A stretch of 64,000 nt of DNA, taken from contig CANMSN010000009.1 of the NCBI GenBank assembly GCA_947500585.1, forward strand, positions 1-64,000, in the 5' to 3' direction. The notes beneath the pieces were generated by a model. It was not told where the DNA came from and ran no database searches. It worked only from the letters and a program-made list of their open reading frames with translations. This stretch comes from an uncultured Flavobacteriaceae bacterium (GTDB lineage Bacteria; Bacteroidota; Bacteroidia; Flavobacteriales; Flavobacteriaceae). Positions 7,598 through 16,745 of this stretch are shown piece after piece; position 1 is the first letter of the stretch; each line of letters starts with the position of its first letter. The translations under genes were made by a program, and so were the position numbers.

Positions 7598-9784
7598 ATG
7601 AAAACCATCAATAAATCTATTCTTTTTATTTTATTCTTTTTATTTTATTCTTTTACTGTTTTTGCACAAAAGAGTAAGATAGATAGTCTTAAAATTGAAT
7701 TGCAAATCCATAAAGAAAAAGATAGCATAAGAGTTGAACTATTGATTGATTTAGCAATAAAACACATTAATACAAATTATGAAACAACCACTGCATATTT
7801 AAATGAGTCTGAAACATTAGCAAGAGTTATAGATTATAAAATGGGTATAGCTAGGAGTATTTATTTTAAAGGACTTGCTCTTGTTTTTAAATCGGACTAT
7901 CAAGATGGCGATCAGTATTATAAACAAGCCATTGAATTATTTGAAGGTTTAAATGCTACTAAAAAACTCATTTTTGCATACTCAAATATGGGTGTGTTTT
8001 ATGCCAGAAATCGCGATTATAGAAATGCTATAGTATATTATAAAAAAGCCCTGGACTATAAAGACCAAGTTGGGGACAATAATGCTATTAAAGAATTATA
8101 TTTCATTGGTAGAGCATATTACAAAATAGGAGATTTTAAAAATGCTTTAATCTATTATAAAAAAGCTTTGCATAACAGTGAACAATTAAACGATACTAAA
8201 CAAATAGAAAGCTGTTTAACTTGTATAGGGGATTTATATAGCCACCAAGGAAACTACCCGCTTGCGCTAGATTATTTAAACAAAAGTTTAGATTTAGCAA
8301 AAAAACATCAACATATTGAAAGTGTTAGTGATGCCTTAGTGTCTTTGGGGAATGTTTATATAAGGTTACAAAATTATGATAAAGCGATTGAGTATCATCA
8401 AAAAGCTTTAATAGAATCCAATAAAGTGAACGATAGAAATCTAGCAACTATATCGCACAACTTAGGCGAGTCCTACAAGTACAAAAAAGATAATGCAAAA
8501 GCACTAGAATTTTTTAGAGTTGCTTTAGAAAAGTTTAAAGAGAGAAAAAATAGACCAGACGAAGCCGAAACTTTAAATAAAATAGGAGAAATTTATTTAG
8601 AGCAAAAAAATCAAGAAACTGCCTATAAATATTTTGAAAATGCAAAAAACATTAATATTGCAATAGAAAATAGACGAGGTTTATCTGGCTCATACCTAGG
8701 CTTAGCAAAAGTGTATTTTAATCAAAAAAAGTACAGTTTAGCTTTAAGCAATACTTTAGACAGTAAAAAAATAGCAGAAGAGCTAGAGCTTATAGATGTG
8801 CAAAAAGATGCTGAACAATTACTCTCTAAAGTTTATACAAGCACAAGTCAATATAAAAAAGCCTTAATAAGCCATCAGCAATTTAAAATCTTAAATGACA
8901 GTCTTTTCAATAAAGAAAATATAGAAAAGATAACCCAAATAGAATATGAATATAAGTACAAACAAGCTCTAGATTCTGCAAGTATAAGAGAACTAAAACT
9001 CACAAAAACCGTGCAAGCTACGTCTCAAGATTTAGAGAAATCGCAACGAAATTATCTGTGGGCAATTATTGGTTTTCTTTTAGTTTCAATTATTTTAGGC
9101 TCAACTATTTTCTATCAAAAATTTAAAACTATTAAAGTAAAAAATCAAACCATTGCTACAGAACAAAAGTTATTGCGTAGCCAAATGACGCCGCATTTTA
9201 TATTTAATTCATTATCTGTTCTACAAGGGATGATTTTAAATAAAGAAGACAAAAAATCGGTAAGTTATCTCTCTAAATTTTCTAGATTAATGCGGATTAC
9301 TTTAGAAAATTCAAGAGATAAATTGGTGTTACTTTCTCAAGAATTATTGGCCGTAGAAAATTATTTAGAGCTTCAGAATTTAGAAAACGCATCATATAAA
9401 TATTCTATTTCGGTTGACGATGCAGTTAATAGTGATGTATTTCAAATCCCACCAATGCTCATTCAGCCGTTTGTTGAAAATGCCATAGAACATGCCTTTA
9501 CAGAGAAAATACACCCTAAAACAATCGATATAAAACTTAATTATTCAAATAAAAATTTAATTTGTACCATTGCCGATAATGGTATTGGTATAAGTGCGCG
9601 AAAAGAAAATAAAAACGGGCACAAAACATCTTTAGCAACAACTATTACTTCAGAGCGATTACAAATTTTATCAAAAGATTTAAAGATAGAAGGGAGTGTG
9701 ACTATTGAAGATAGAGCAAAATATAATGCACAAGGTACTTTAGTTACTTTGGTTATTCCGCATAAAATTGTTGAAGTATCATGA
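7598..9784 (+). CDS. TPR-repeat sensor histidine kinase, LytS/YehU type
   Basis: A 728-residue membrane kinase. A signal peptide (to about residue 24) leads into periplasmic tetratricopeptide repeats spanning about residues 65-420 (NMGVFYARNRDYRNAIVYYKKAL, SLGNVYIRLQNYDKAIEYHQKAL and others, each a 34-40 residue unit). A coiled region and one membrane helix (about 486-506) follow. The cytosolic part has a His_kinase domain with the phosphoacceptor His in MTPHFIFNSL (residue 533) and a HATPase_c domain with FVENAIEHAF and IADNGIG. Its stop overlaps the start of the LytTR regulator by 4 nt, so the two form a two-component pair. The signal sensed through the TPRs is unknown. Confidence 0.9.
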   Translation: MKTINKSILFILFFLFYSFTVFAQKSKIDSLKIELQIHKEKDSIRVELLIDLAIKHINTNYETTTAYLNESETLARVIDYKMGIARSIYFKGLALVFKSDYQDGDQYYKQAIELFEGLNATKKLIFAYSNMGVFYARNRDYRNAIVYYKKALDYKDQVGDNNAIKELYFIGRAYYKIGDFKNALIYYKKALHNSEQLNDTKQIESCLTCIGDLYSHQGNYPLALDYLNKSLDLAKKHQHIESVSDALVSLGNVYIRLQNYDKAIEYHQKALIESNKVNDRNLATISHNLGESYKYKKDNAKALEFFRVALEKFKERKNRPDEAETLNKIGEIYLEQKNQETAYKYFENAKNINIAIENRRGLSGSYLGLAKVYFNQKKYSLALSNTLDSKKIAEELELIDVQKDAEQLLSKVYTSTSQYKKALISHQQFKILNDSLFNKENIEKITQIEYEYKYKQALDSASIRELKLTKTVQATSQDLEKSQRNYLWAIIGFLLVSIILGSTIFYQKFKTIKVKNQTIATEQKLLRSQMTPHFIFNSLSVLQGMILNKEDKKSVSYLSKFSRLMRITLENSRDKLVLLSQELLAVENYLELQNLENASYKYSISVDDAVNSDVFQIPPMLIQPFVENAIEHAFTEKIHPKTIDIKLNYSNKNLICTIADNGIGISARKENKNGHKTSLATTITSERLQILSKDLKIEGSVTIEDRAKYNAQGTLVTLVIPHKIVEVS

Positions 9785-10518
9785 AAGCACTTATTGTCGA
9801 GGATAAAGCATATATTAGAAAAGGGTTGTTAAGTTTATTGCAACTGGTAGATACCGAAGTAGACGTGCTAGGGGAGTGTGCTTCCGTAAAAAATGCTGTA
9901 GTTGTAGCAAATGCTTGTAAACCAGAATTGATTTTTTTAGATATTAATCTTTTAGATGGTAACGCATTTGATTTTTTAGAACAAACGGAACATTTATCAT
10001 TTAAAGTTATTTTTATTACAGCCTATGAAGAATATGCCCTTAAAGCCTTAAAATATGGAGCAGTAGATTACATACTTAAACCTGTAGATGTAGATGAGCT
10101 TAAATTGGCATTAAAAAAGGTTAAAAGCATAACAGTAGTCGAACAACAAAAACAAATAAAAGCAGTAAAAACGGTTTGGAATACAGATGATACCAAACTC
10201 ATATTATCGCTTCATGATAGCTTTCAAGTTATAGATTTAAATGAATTAATGTATTGCGAGACGGATAAAGGTTATACTTCTTTTTATTGTAGTACCGGTA
10301 AAAAATATCTAGTATCAAAAACATTAAAAGACTTTGAAGAGCGCCTTTTAAGAGCAGATTTTTCAAGACCTCACCAATCTTTCATGGTAAACTTAAAGTT
10401 TATAGATAAATATGAAAAATCTGGAACTATTTATTTAAAAAACGGTAAAAAAATCCCAGTATCTTCTCGAAAAAAAGAGGGTTTTGTTGCGACTTTTTTA
10501 AATTGGAATAGGAATTGA
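9781..10518 (+). CDS. LytTR-family response regulator
   Basis: A 245-residue DNA-binding regulator. The receiver domain (residues 1-120) has acidic ED at 7-8, phosphoacceptor Asp54 in IFLDINL, Thr in FITAYEEYA and the conserved Lys in YILKPVD. A LytTR DNA-binding domain follows (about 145-240), with LMYCETDKGYTSFY, the RPHQSFMVNLKFID segment and a C-terminal PVSSRKK. The ATG overlaps the kinase stop codon (ATGA), which implies translational coupling. It probably carries the output of the TPR kinase. Target genes cannot be read from the window. Confidence 0.92.
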   Translation: MKALIVEDKAYIRKGLLSLLQLVDTEVDVLGECASVKNAVVVANACKPELIFLDINLLDGNAFDFLEQTEHLSFKVIFITAYEEYALKALKYGAVDYILKPVDVDELKLALKKVKSITVVEQQKQIKAVKTVWNTDDTKLILSLHDSFQVIDLNELMYCETDKGYTSFYCSTGKKYLVSKTLKDFEERLLRADFSRPHQSFMVNLKFIDKYEKSGTIYLKNGKKIPVSSRKKEGFVATFLNWNRN

Positions 10519-10762
10519 AAAGACTACTATTTAAATCTTAATACAATAAATTATATATTTAATGAGTTACCATAGACATTTTATATAATGTCTGATTATA
10601 ATTTCTAAATGAATTATAATTTATATTATGTCAAATAGTAATTATTCAAAATCCAAAGTAGATTCCACTCCAATTGTTAAATAATATTAAAATCAATAAT
10701 GTAACTTTTTTAATAAAGACAATACATTTATCTTTGCTATCCCTTAAATTTATATAAGTACC
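10519..10762. other. Intergenic gap after the two-component pair
   Basis: This AT-rich stretch of 244 nt has no gene and no clear terminator hairpin. It ends with the promoter box at 10729-10736. Confidence 0.45.
10729..10736 (+). promoter_or_regulatory. -7 promoter box (TATCTTTG) for the VTT-domain gene
   Basis: A perfect TAnnTTTG match 26 nt before the ATG at 10763. No clear -33 partner is seen. Confidence 0.5.
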
Positions 10763-11374
10763 ATGAAACCTAAATCGAAAATAGAGAAAACTCGATTACA
10801 ATTATTACATCAGTATTATAAATATACTGGGTTTTATAGTTTCGTGTGGCAATCTATTAAAAAGGCTTTACCTATAATTATCTTATTTATAATTGGTATT
10901 TATGTAGTAAATTATTTTTTCGATATTAATACCGCGCTTATTCACTTAACAGAAACTTTACCTGTTTACGGTGTTTTCTTATTCTTTTTCGTTTCAGAAA
11001 CCCTATTAGGTCTTATTCCTCCAGAAATGTTTATAGCTTGGTCAGGAAAAATGAATATGCCTTGGCTATACTTGAGTATATTGGCATTTTTATCATATTT
11101 TGGTGGTCTACTGTCTTACTGGATTGGTTATATAATTACAAAAATTCCTTTGGTTCACAATTACTTAGAATCTAAAATGCAAAAACAGCTCAAAAACTCA
11201 AGAAAATGGGGTGGTTTTTTAATTATCGTTGGTGCATTATTACCACTACCCTTTTCTATTTCTTGTATGGCAGCTGGTTTAATTGAGTTTCCATTTAAAA
11301 ATGTAATCCTCTATGGCTCATTACGTTTGCTTCGTTTTGCCATCTATGGCTTAATTATTTTTAATGTGTTTTAA
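10763..11374 (+). CDS. VTT-domain (DedA-like) membrane protein
   Basis: A 203-residue inner-membrane protein. A basic amphipathic N-terminus (about 35 residues) is followed by a membrane helix (about 36-56), a re-entrant and helical region with ETLLGLIPPEMFIAWSG, a Gly-rich SYFGGLLSYWIGY helix, and a C-terminal pair of helices containing GGFLIIVGALLPLPFSIS. The acidic residue plus proline pattern and the late LPLPFS motif resemble the VTT/SNARE-associated (DedA, TVP38) superfamily, whose members include lipid scramblases or flippases. The substrate is unknown. It leads a short plus-strand run with the DUF3817 and MscS genes, although DUF3817 seems to have its own promoter. Confidence 0.7.
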   Translation: MKPKSKIEKTRLQLLHQYYKYTGFYSFVWQSIKKALPIIILFIIGIYVVNYFFDINTALIHLTETLPVYGVFLFFFVSETLLGLIPPEMFIAWSGKMNMPWLYLSILAFLSYFGGLLSYWIGYIITKIPLVHNYLESKMQKQLKNSRKWGGFLIIVGALLPLPFSISCMAAGLIEFPFKNVILYGSLRLLRFAIYGLIIFNVF

Positions 11375-11414
11375 ATAAACACTAAAAGTAGACTTCCAAA
11401 TCATCTTAGTACAC

Positions 11415-11422
11415 TACTTTTG
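11415..11422 (+). promoter_or_regulatory. -7 promoter box (TACTTTTG) deciding the DUF3817 start
   Basis: TACTTTTG is a perfect -7 match, 18 nt before the ATG at 11441. The longer frame would start at a TTG at 11420, whose three bases are the end of this box, so that start is rejected. Confidence 0.6.
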
Positions 11423-11440
11423 CAGAAAAAAAGCATCGAT

Positions 11441-11731
11441 ATGTTTTCATTTATTAATATTTTTAAAATTGTGGCACTATTAGAAGGAATATCCTATATC
11501 TTATTACTATTTATTGCCACTCCAATAAAATATATATCTGGTAATCCTGAATATGTTAAAATGCTAGGGATGCCACATGGCATTTTATTCATGGCTTATA
11601 TTATCATGGCATTTATGCTAAAAAAAGAGATGAAATGGATGACCAAGGACTTTATTTTAATTCTATTAGCTTCCATAATTCCGTTCGGAACGTTTTATAT
11701 TGATAGAAAATATTTAAAACCTACTAAATAA
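11441..11731 (+). CDS. DUF3817 family membrane protein
   Basis: A 96-residue inner-membrane protein of unknown function. It matches the DUF3817 pattern: a first helix with FKIVALLEGISYILLLF, a polar P-K-Y loop, the conserved GMPHGILFMAYI segment in the second helix, and a third helix near IPFGTFYIDRKY at the C-terminus. I start at the ATG at 11441 because the upstream TTG lies inside a promoter box. It sits 11 nt before the mechanosensitive channel gene and is probably co-transcribed with it. Confidence 0.75.
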   Translation: MFSFINIFKIVALLEGISYILLLFIATPIKYISGNPEYVKMLGMPHGILFMAYIIMAFMLKKEMKWMTKDFILILLASIIPFGTFYIDRKYLKPTK

Positions 11732-11742
11732 CCGAAGAAAAC

Positions 11743-13017
11743 ATGAATTCAAGTAAGTCAATTAAGCATTTAATATATGATTATTTAGTTTCTTTGAATG
11801 TATCTGAAACTACCGCATCATATTTAAACATGTTAGCCTTATTAATAGCGTTATTTATTGTTGTATTTCTCATTGATTTTATTATTAGAAAGTTACTTAT
11901 TGGTGCATTTACACAATTCGCAAAACGGTCGAAAACTAACTTTGATGATCTTTTAATTTCAAATAAAGTACCTAGAAATATTGCTCATATTATTCCTTTA
12001 TTAATTGCTTTAAAATTTGCGCCTATCATTTTTGTTGATTTCCCAAATTTTGATGGTTTTATAGAAAAAGGGCTTCAAGTATTTGCAATAGTATTAACAC
12101 TTTGGATTGTTAGAAGTTTATTAAACACCCTTAAAGATTATTTTAAAACTTTACCCAGATTAAAAGATAAACCTATAGATAGTTACATTCAAGTTTTTAT
12201 GATATTTGCTTGGGTGGCAGGTTTTATGTCGGCAATTGCTATTATTACAGGCATTCCGTTTTTAAAATTTGTTACTGGTTTAGGTGCCATTTCTGCGGTT
12301 ATCATATTAGTATTTAAAGATACTATTATGGGCTTCGTGGCTAGTATTCAGGTATCTATTAACGACATGGTTCGTATTGGAGATTGGATTACTTTCGATA
12401 AATATGGTGCCGATGGCGATGTTATTGAAATAAATTTGGCAACCGTAAAAGTTCAAAATTTCGATAAAACCATTACTACAATACCTACCTATGCCTTAAT
12501 TTCAGATTCATTTAAAAACTGGCGAGGTATGACCAATTCTGGTGGTAGGCGAATTAAAAGAGCGCTTTATATTAAGCAAGAATGTGTTAAGTATTTATCA
12601 GAGAATGAAGTTGATAAACTAAAGGATATTCAGCTTATTAGTACATATTTAGATTCACGTCAGGCAGATATTGAATCTTACAACACTACAAATAATATAA
12701 ATAAAGACCTCTTAATAAATGGTAGAAACCTAACAAACATTGGTGTTTTTAGAAAATATATAGATGCATACCTTAATAATCATTCTGCTATTAATAAAGA
12801 TATGATGATTATGGCGCGTCAGTTAGCACCAACCACTCAAGGTATTCCTATAGAAATATATGCTTTTAGTAGCGATAAGCGTTGGGAAAATTATGAATAT
12901 ATCATGTCTGATATATTTGACCATCTTATTGCTTCACTTTCGTATTTTGATTTAGAAATTTTTGAGTTGCCTAGTAGTTCAAGTTTTATCAAAAAAAATG
13001 AGCCTATTGTAAAATAA
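11743..13017 (+). CDS. MscS-family mechanosensitive channel (YbdG/MscM-like)
   Basis: A 424-residue inner-membrane channel. Several hydrophobic helices occupy about residues 25-200. The pore-lining helix is visible as FVTGLGAISAVIILVFKDTIMGF (read in two parts: GLGAISAVIILVFKD and TIMGFVASIQV), followed by the MscS beta domain with INDMVRIGDWITF, ADGDVIEINLATVKVQNFDKT and the TTIPTYALISDSFKNWRGM segment characteristic of the YbdG/MscM branch. These channels open under membrane tension to relieve hypo-osmotic shock. Its gene follows DUF3817 closely and ends convergent with the DUF3575 gene. Confidence 0.88.
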   Translation: MNSSKSIKHLIYDYLVSLNVSETTASYLNMLALLIALFIVVFLIDFIIRKLLIGAFTQFAKRSKTNFDDLLISNKVPRNIAHIIPLLIALKFAPIIFVDFPNFDGFIEKGLQVFAIVLTLWIVRSLLNTLKDYFKTLPRLKDKPIDSYIQVFMIFAWVAGFMSAIAIITGIPFLKFVTGLGAISAVIILVFKDTIMGFVASIQVSINDMVRIGDWITFDKYGADGDVIEINLATVKVQNFDKTITTIPTYALISDSFKNWRGMTNSGGRRIKRALYIKQECVKYLSENEVDKLKDIQLISTYLDSRQADIESYNTTNNINKDLLINGRNLTNIGVFRKYIDAYLNNHSAINKDMMIMARQLAPTTQGIPIEIYAFSSDKRWENYEYIMSDIFDHLIASLSYFDLEIFELPSSSSFIKKNEPIVK

Positions 13018-13058
13018 GCTAATTTTCAAAATGATAGTTGTTTTTAGATTTATCAGAC

Positions 13059-13622
13059 TTATTTCTTTTTGCTGTTCAATTTATAAACAAGCATAATACC
13101 CCCTCTGTAAGGTAAAAATTCTCCGCTTTTATTGTAGTTAGTTGCTCCATCTGTACGTTCCCCAGTTTCTAAAGAATACCCTTTGTAATTAGCTTGCTGA
13201 CTACCACCGCCTAAAAATAATTCTAAATTAAGTCTATCATTTATCAAGAATTGATATCCTAAAGTTGCTCCAAATAAGATGGTATAACCTTCTTCATAGT
13301 TACCCTTTTGATTCCATTTTTGAAGCTTAAATGTACCTCCTCCAATATGAGCACCAACAAAAAAACCATTTCCACTCTCACGAGGATAATATCTAAACTC
13401 TGGAATTAATACTCCAAACTTATACGGAATACCATTTACAGTCCAAAAAGAAGCCATAATATCAACTTGAAATGTTGTTTTTTTACCCAAGTTGGTTTCT
13501 AAGCCAAAATTTGGTATTCCAGCAAGCGTAGTTATATTTCCCTTAATACTTGTTTGTCCAATTATTATAAATGGAACAAAAAATAATATTAAAATTATAA
13601 TTTTTTTTATTTGGGAATGCAT
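13059..13622 (-). CDS. DUF3575-like outer membrane beta-barrel protein
   Basis: A 187-residue exported protein on the minus strand. A signal peptide (about residues 1-22, ending IIIGQ) is followed by beta-rich sequence with alternating aromatic and Gly residues: IPNFGLETNLGKKTTFQVD, IPEFRYYPRESGNGFFVGAH, GATLGYQFLINDRLNLELFLGGG, and a C-terminal GIMLVYKLN strand. This fits the DUF3575 family of small outer membrane barrels found in Bacteroidota. The function is unknown. It converges on the MscS gene with only a 41-nt gap. Confidence 0.65.
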   Translation of the reverse strand: MHSQIKKIIILILFFVPFIIIGQTSIKGNITTLAGIPNFGLETNLGKKTTFQVDIMASFWTVNGIPYKFGVLIPEFRYYPRESGNGFFVGAHIGGGTFKLQKWNQKGNYEEGYTILFGATLGYQFLINDRLNLELFLGGGSQQANYKGYSLETGERTDGATNYNKSGEFLPYRGGIMLVYKLNSKKK

Positions 13623-13854
13623 AAATTTTGAGTTATGGTTTTTAATTAAAAATTCAGAACTAAAGTACCAAATCCAATTTTATTATGAATTAATAAATCG
13701 TTAATCTCTAAATATTGTCAGACAACCAGTCAGACCTCTCTAATGCTATTATTTTAAACAAATAATAACTTAATTTAACAATATTCTACTTTTTTTATTA
13801 ATTCATTAAGTTTTATTTACACATACTTTAACAGGAATAGATAAGTTATAAAGA

Positions 13855-13862
13855 TAGTTTTG
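13855..13862 (+). promoter_or_regulatory. -7 promoter box (TAGTTTTG)
   Basis: A perfect TAnnTTTG match 26 nt before the ATG at 13889, in the 266-nt divergent gap. Nothing else in the gap was recognised. Confidence 0.5.
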
Positions 13863-13888
13863 CCATCATTAACAACAATCTATATTAT

Positions 13889-14548
13889 ATGAAATTAAAG
13901 CTACGCTTACTTATTCCTCTTTTATTATTCTTTTTGAAAATAGGATTTGCACAAAATTCGGAGAATCCTATTAAACTTAATGATTTCTCTTCCATGTCTT
14001 TTTTAGACCGAACAGAATTTAAAGTCAGTTATTTTGGCAATATATTCTGGAATAATGGAATAAACTTAGGAGCTGAATATCTTCTGAAAGAAATTGTAAA
14101 AGTTAAAAACAGAAAACGCGGGAAAAGAACAAATTTACACCAGTTCATTTTAGACGGAAACCTAGGTTTTACAACTAATTTTTCAAGTAAAACAGATACA
14201 GGAATTTTTACAAATTATGGTGTTACTTGGAGAAGAACTAACAAAAAAGGCAAACAATTTAGTATAGGCCTTAATCCTTTAGGCTACTACCGCTCATTTT
14301 TACCTGAAACCTATGAAGTAAATGGCGATAATGTAGATAAAGTATTTCTTCCTGGTAGAGGTTACTACGCCACTTCTATTTCGGTAGGTATTGGTAAGCA
14401 AAGACCTGGTAAAAAAATAACAGGGCGGTTTTTTAATATAAATTTTATGTTACGCACACCATATAATGCAGGAATCCTACCTGCATTCAATTTTCAATAT
14501 GGTTACCGTTTTAATTTTAAAAAGAAAAAAGTATATGAAAAAGATTAA
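13889..14548 (+). CDS. Predicted outer membrane beta-barrel protein of unknown family
   Basis: A 219-residue exported protein that I do not recognise. The signal peptide (MKLKLRLLIPLLLFFLKIGF, cleaved near AQN) is followed by alternating polar and hydrophobic strands: FKVSYFGNIFWNNGINLGAE, HQFILDGNLGFTTNF, IFTNYGVTWRRTN, QFSIGLNPLGYYRSF, and a last strand GILPAFNFQYGYRFNF. These features fit a small barrel. The last 14 nt overlap the start of the downstream hydrolase lipoprotein, so the two genes are likely translationally coupled. Confidence 0.55.
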   Translation: MKLKLRLLIPLLLFFLKIGFAQNSENPIKLNDFSSMSFLDRTEFKVSYFGNIFWNNGINLGAEYLLKEIVKVKNRKRGKRTNLHQFILDGNLGFTTNFSSKTDTGIFTNYGVTWRRTNKKGKQFSIGLNPLGYYRSFLPETYEVNGDNVDKVFLPGRGYYATSISVGIGKQRPGKKITGRFFNINFMLRTPYNAGILPAFNFQYGYRFNFKKKKVYEKD

Positions 14549-15578
14549 TAACTACCCCAAAGCAATACTTCTACTAGTTGTTTTATTTACTACGTTTTCA
14601 TGTTCTAAAGATGAAAACTTAAATGACTTAGAAGAAACTATATTCGTAAGACATAAAGATGCTGATATGCCAGCTTATATTCATGGCAATGCATCTGACA
14701 AAACATTTCTTATCATTTTGCATGGTGGCCCTGGAGGTTTTGGATTAAGTTATCGAAATTCTACCATTAAAAGCAGAATCGAAAAAGAATGCGCTGTGGT
14801 TTATTTTGACCAAAGAGGTTCAGGAATGGCACAAGGCAGTTATTCTGAAAGCGGCATAACCATAGATATTATGGCAGAAGATGTTTTAGCGCTTGTAAAA
14901 GTACTTAAACAAAAATATGGTGACGACTCTAAGTTCTTCTTAATGGGACATAGCTGGGGCGGAACGCTAGGGCCAGCAGCATTATTAAAAGATCAAAGTG
15001 ATTTTTTAGGATGGATTGATGTAGATGGTGCTCATAATACTAAAGCAATGTATTTAGAATACATCGCTAATTTTAGAAGAGTAGCCGCGGAACAAATTGC
15101 AATGGAGAATAATATTAATTATTGGGAAAGTGTTATCGATTTTGTAGATAGCATTGCTCCAGAATATAATATTGATGATATGTATAGATTAAACAGTAAA
15201 GCTTTTGAAGCTGAAGTAAAACTTGAAGACTCAGGTGTTATTAATGGTATCGCAGAAAGTAACGATAAAAATATTTTTAAATACAATTTATTAACATTAT
15301 TATGGAATACGTTTAATACCCAATCCATTTTAGATGGAGATCTTTTTCAAAATATATCTTATTCAGATAGACTTTCAGAAATTACCATACCATCTTTAGT
15401 ACTTTGGGGTAAACATGATATGGTTGTACCAATAAGATTTGCACAAGAAGCCTTCGATAATTTAGGTTCTAAAGAAAAAGAATTAGTCATTTTTGAAAAC
15501 TCTGGTCATTCGCCTATGGGAACTGAACCTGATTTATTTGCTGATGAAGTTATTCAGTTTATTAATGAAAATAGGTAG
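14535..15578 (+). CDS. Lipoprotein alpha/beta hydrolase (proline iminopeptidase-like, S33 type)
   Basis: A 347-residue lipoprotein hydrolase. The ATG at 14535 opens on a lipoprotein signal (lipobox TTFSC, Cys near residue 21); the longer frame adds 23 residues that lie inside the previous gene. Hydrolase features are the oxyanion-hole HGGPGGFGLSY (about 55-65), YFDQRGSGMAQG, the nucleophile elbow GHSWGG, the acidic residue in LVLWGKHDMVVP and the catalytic His in ENSGHSPMG. The DQRGSG motif is typical of proline iminopeptidases and related S33 enzymes. The substrate is not known; a periplasmic peptidase or esterase is likely. Confidence 0.8.
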   Translation: MKKINNYPKAILLLVVLFTTFSCSKDENLNDLEETIFVRHKDADMPAYIHGNASDKTFLIILHGGPGGFGLSYRNSTIKSRIEKECAVVYFDQRGSGMAQGSYSESGITIDIMAEDVLALVKVLKQKYGDDSKFFLMGHSWGGTLGPAALLKDQSDFLGWIDVDGAHNTKAMYLEYIANFRRVAAEQIAMENNINYWESVIDFVDSIAPEYNIDDMYRLNSKAFEAEVKLEDSGVINGIAESNDKNIFKYNLLTLLWNTFNTQSILDGDLFQNISYSDRLSEITIPSLVLWGKHDMVVPIRFAQEAFDNLGSKEKELVIFENSGHSPMGTEPDLFADEVIQFINENR

Positions 15579-15622
15579 TTAATACTTTTTTCATTTCAAA
15601 ACCAGTTAAGAATTATAAACAT

Positions 15623-15657
15623 AAAAGCCTGTTAATTATAGATTAACAGGCCTTTTA
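15623..15657. terminator. Bidirectional intrinsic terminator
   Basis: The stem CCTGTTAAT pairs with ATTAACAGG, flanked by AAAAG and CTTTT. It sits between the convergent hydrolase gene and leuB and has a T-rich end on either strand. Confidence 0.75.
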
Positions 15658-15677
15658 ATATTATAGTTATACTAATT

Positions 15678-16736
15678 TTAAATATTGTCAGCTAACCAAT
15701 CTCCTACTTCAGTAGTACCGTAAGCTTTACCTCCATCAGCTAAATCTTCAGTAACAATACCTTCAGCTAATGCTTTGTTTACAGCGTCTCTAATTGCTTT
15801 ACCCTCTTCAGGTAAGTTAAAGGCAGTTTCAAACATCATAGCTGCAGATAAAACCGTTGCCATTGGATTGGCTATATTTAATCCCGTAGCTTGTGGATAA
15901 GAGCCATGAATAGGCTCAAATAAAGCAATATTAGCGCCCATAGATGCCGATGGCATTAATCCCATAGATCCTGAAATCACAGAAGCTTCATCCGTTAGAA
16001 TATCTCCAAATAAGTTCTCAGTAATTAATACATCATAGCTATTTGGCCATTGTACTAAGCGCATTGCTACAGCATCAACAAATTCGTAACTTACTTCAAC
16101 CTCTGGATAATCTTTTTCCATAGCTTGAACAGTTTCTCGCCATAAACGAGAGGTTTCCAATACATTAGCTTTATCAACACAACATAATTTCTTAGAACGT
16201 GTCATCGCTAATTCAAAGCCTTTTTTTGCTAAACGTTGTACTTCTACTCTTGTGTAAACACAATTATCAAAAGCTGTTTCTCCACCATCTCTTCTCCCCT
16301 TTTCACCAAAGTAAATACCACCAGTTAATTCACGTAGAAAAACCAAATCGGTACCTTCGATGCGTTCTTTTTTGAGTGGTGATTTATCTAATAAAGATGG
16401 AAATGTAAATGTTGGTCTAACATTAGCAAATAAGCCTAATTTTTTACGCATTTTTAATAGCCCTTGCTCAGGGCGTACTTTTGCAGAAGGATCATTATCA
16501 AAACGTGGGTGACCAATGGCACCAAATAACACAGCATCTGAAGCCACACAAATATCGTGAGTAGCGTCTGGATAAGGTTCACCAACTGCATCAATTGAAG
16601 CGGCACCAGTTAATGCTGGTTTCCAAGTAATTTCATGTCCAAATTTCTTCGCTACAGCATCACTCACTTTTACAGCTTGATCTATAACTTCTGGTCCTAT
16701 TCCGTCTCCGGCTAAAAGCGCTATACTAAATTTCAT
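15678..16736 (-). CDS. leuB: 3-isopropylmalate dehydrogenase
   Basis: A 352-residue NAD-dependent enzyme that oxidises and decarboxylates 3-isopropylmalate to 2-oxoisocaproate, the last committed step to leucine before transamination. It shows the isocitrate/isopropylmalate dehydrogenase pattern: LLAGDGIGPEV at the N-terminus, FVRELTGGIYFG-like LRELTGGIYFGEKG, and the metal/substrate loop NLFGDILTDEASVISGSMG, then GSYPQATGLNIANP-like sequence for the cofactor. Length is normal. Its start lies 9 nt after the leuA stop, so the two are co-transcribed. Confidence 0.95.
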   Translation of the reverse strand: MKFSIALLAGDGIGPEVIDQAVKVSDAVAKKFGHEITWKPALTGAASIDAVGEPYPDATHDICVASDAVLFGAIGHPRFDNDPSAKVRPEQGLLKMRKKLGLFANVRPTFTFPSLLDKSPLKKERIEGTDLVFLRELTGGIYFGEKGRRDGGETAFDNCVYTRVEVQRLAKKGFELAMTRSKKLCCVDKANVLETSRLWRETVQAMEKDYPEVEVSYEFVDAVAMRLVQWPNSYDVLITENLFGDILTDEASVISGSMGLMPSASMGANIALFEPIHGSYPQATGLNIANPMATVLSAAMMFETAFNLPEEGKAIRDAVNKALAEGIVTEDLADGGKAYGTTEVGDWLADNI

Positions 16737-16745
16737 TGTATATTT

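Noticed and set aside
14466-14534. Upstream extension of the alpha/beta hydrolase lipoprotein
   Set aside because: The extra 23 residues lie within the preceding gene and would mask the lipoprotein signal, so the ATG at 14535 is preferred.
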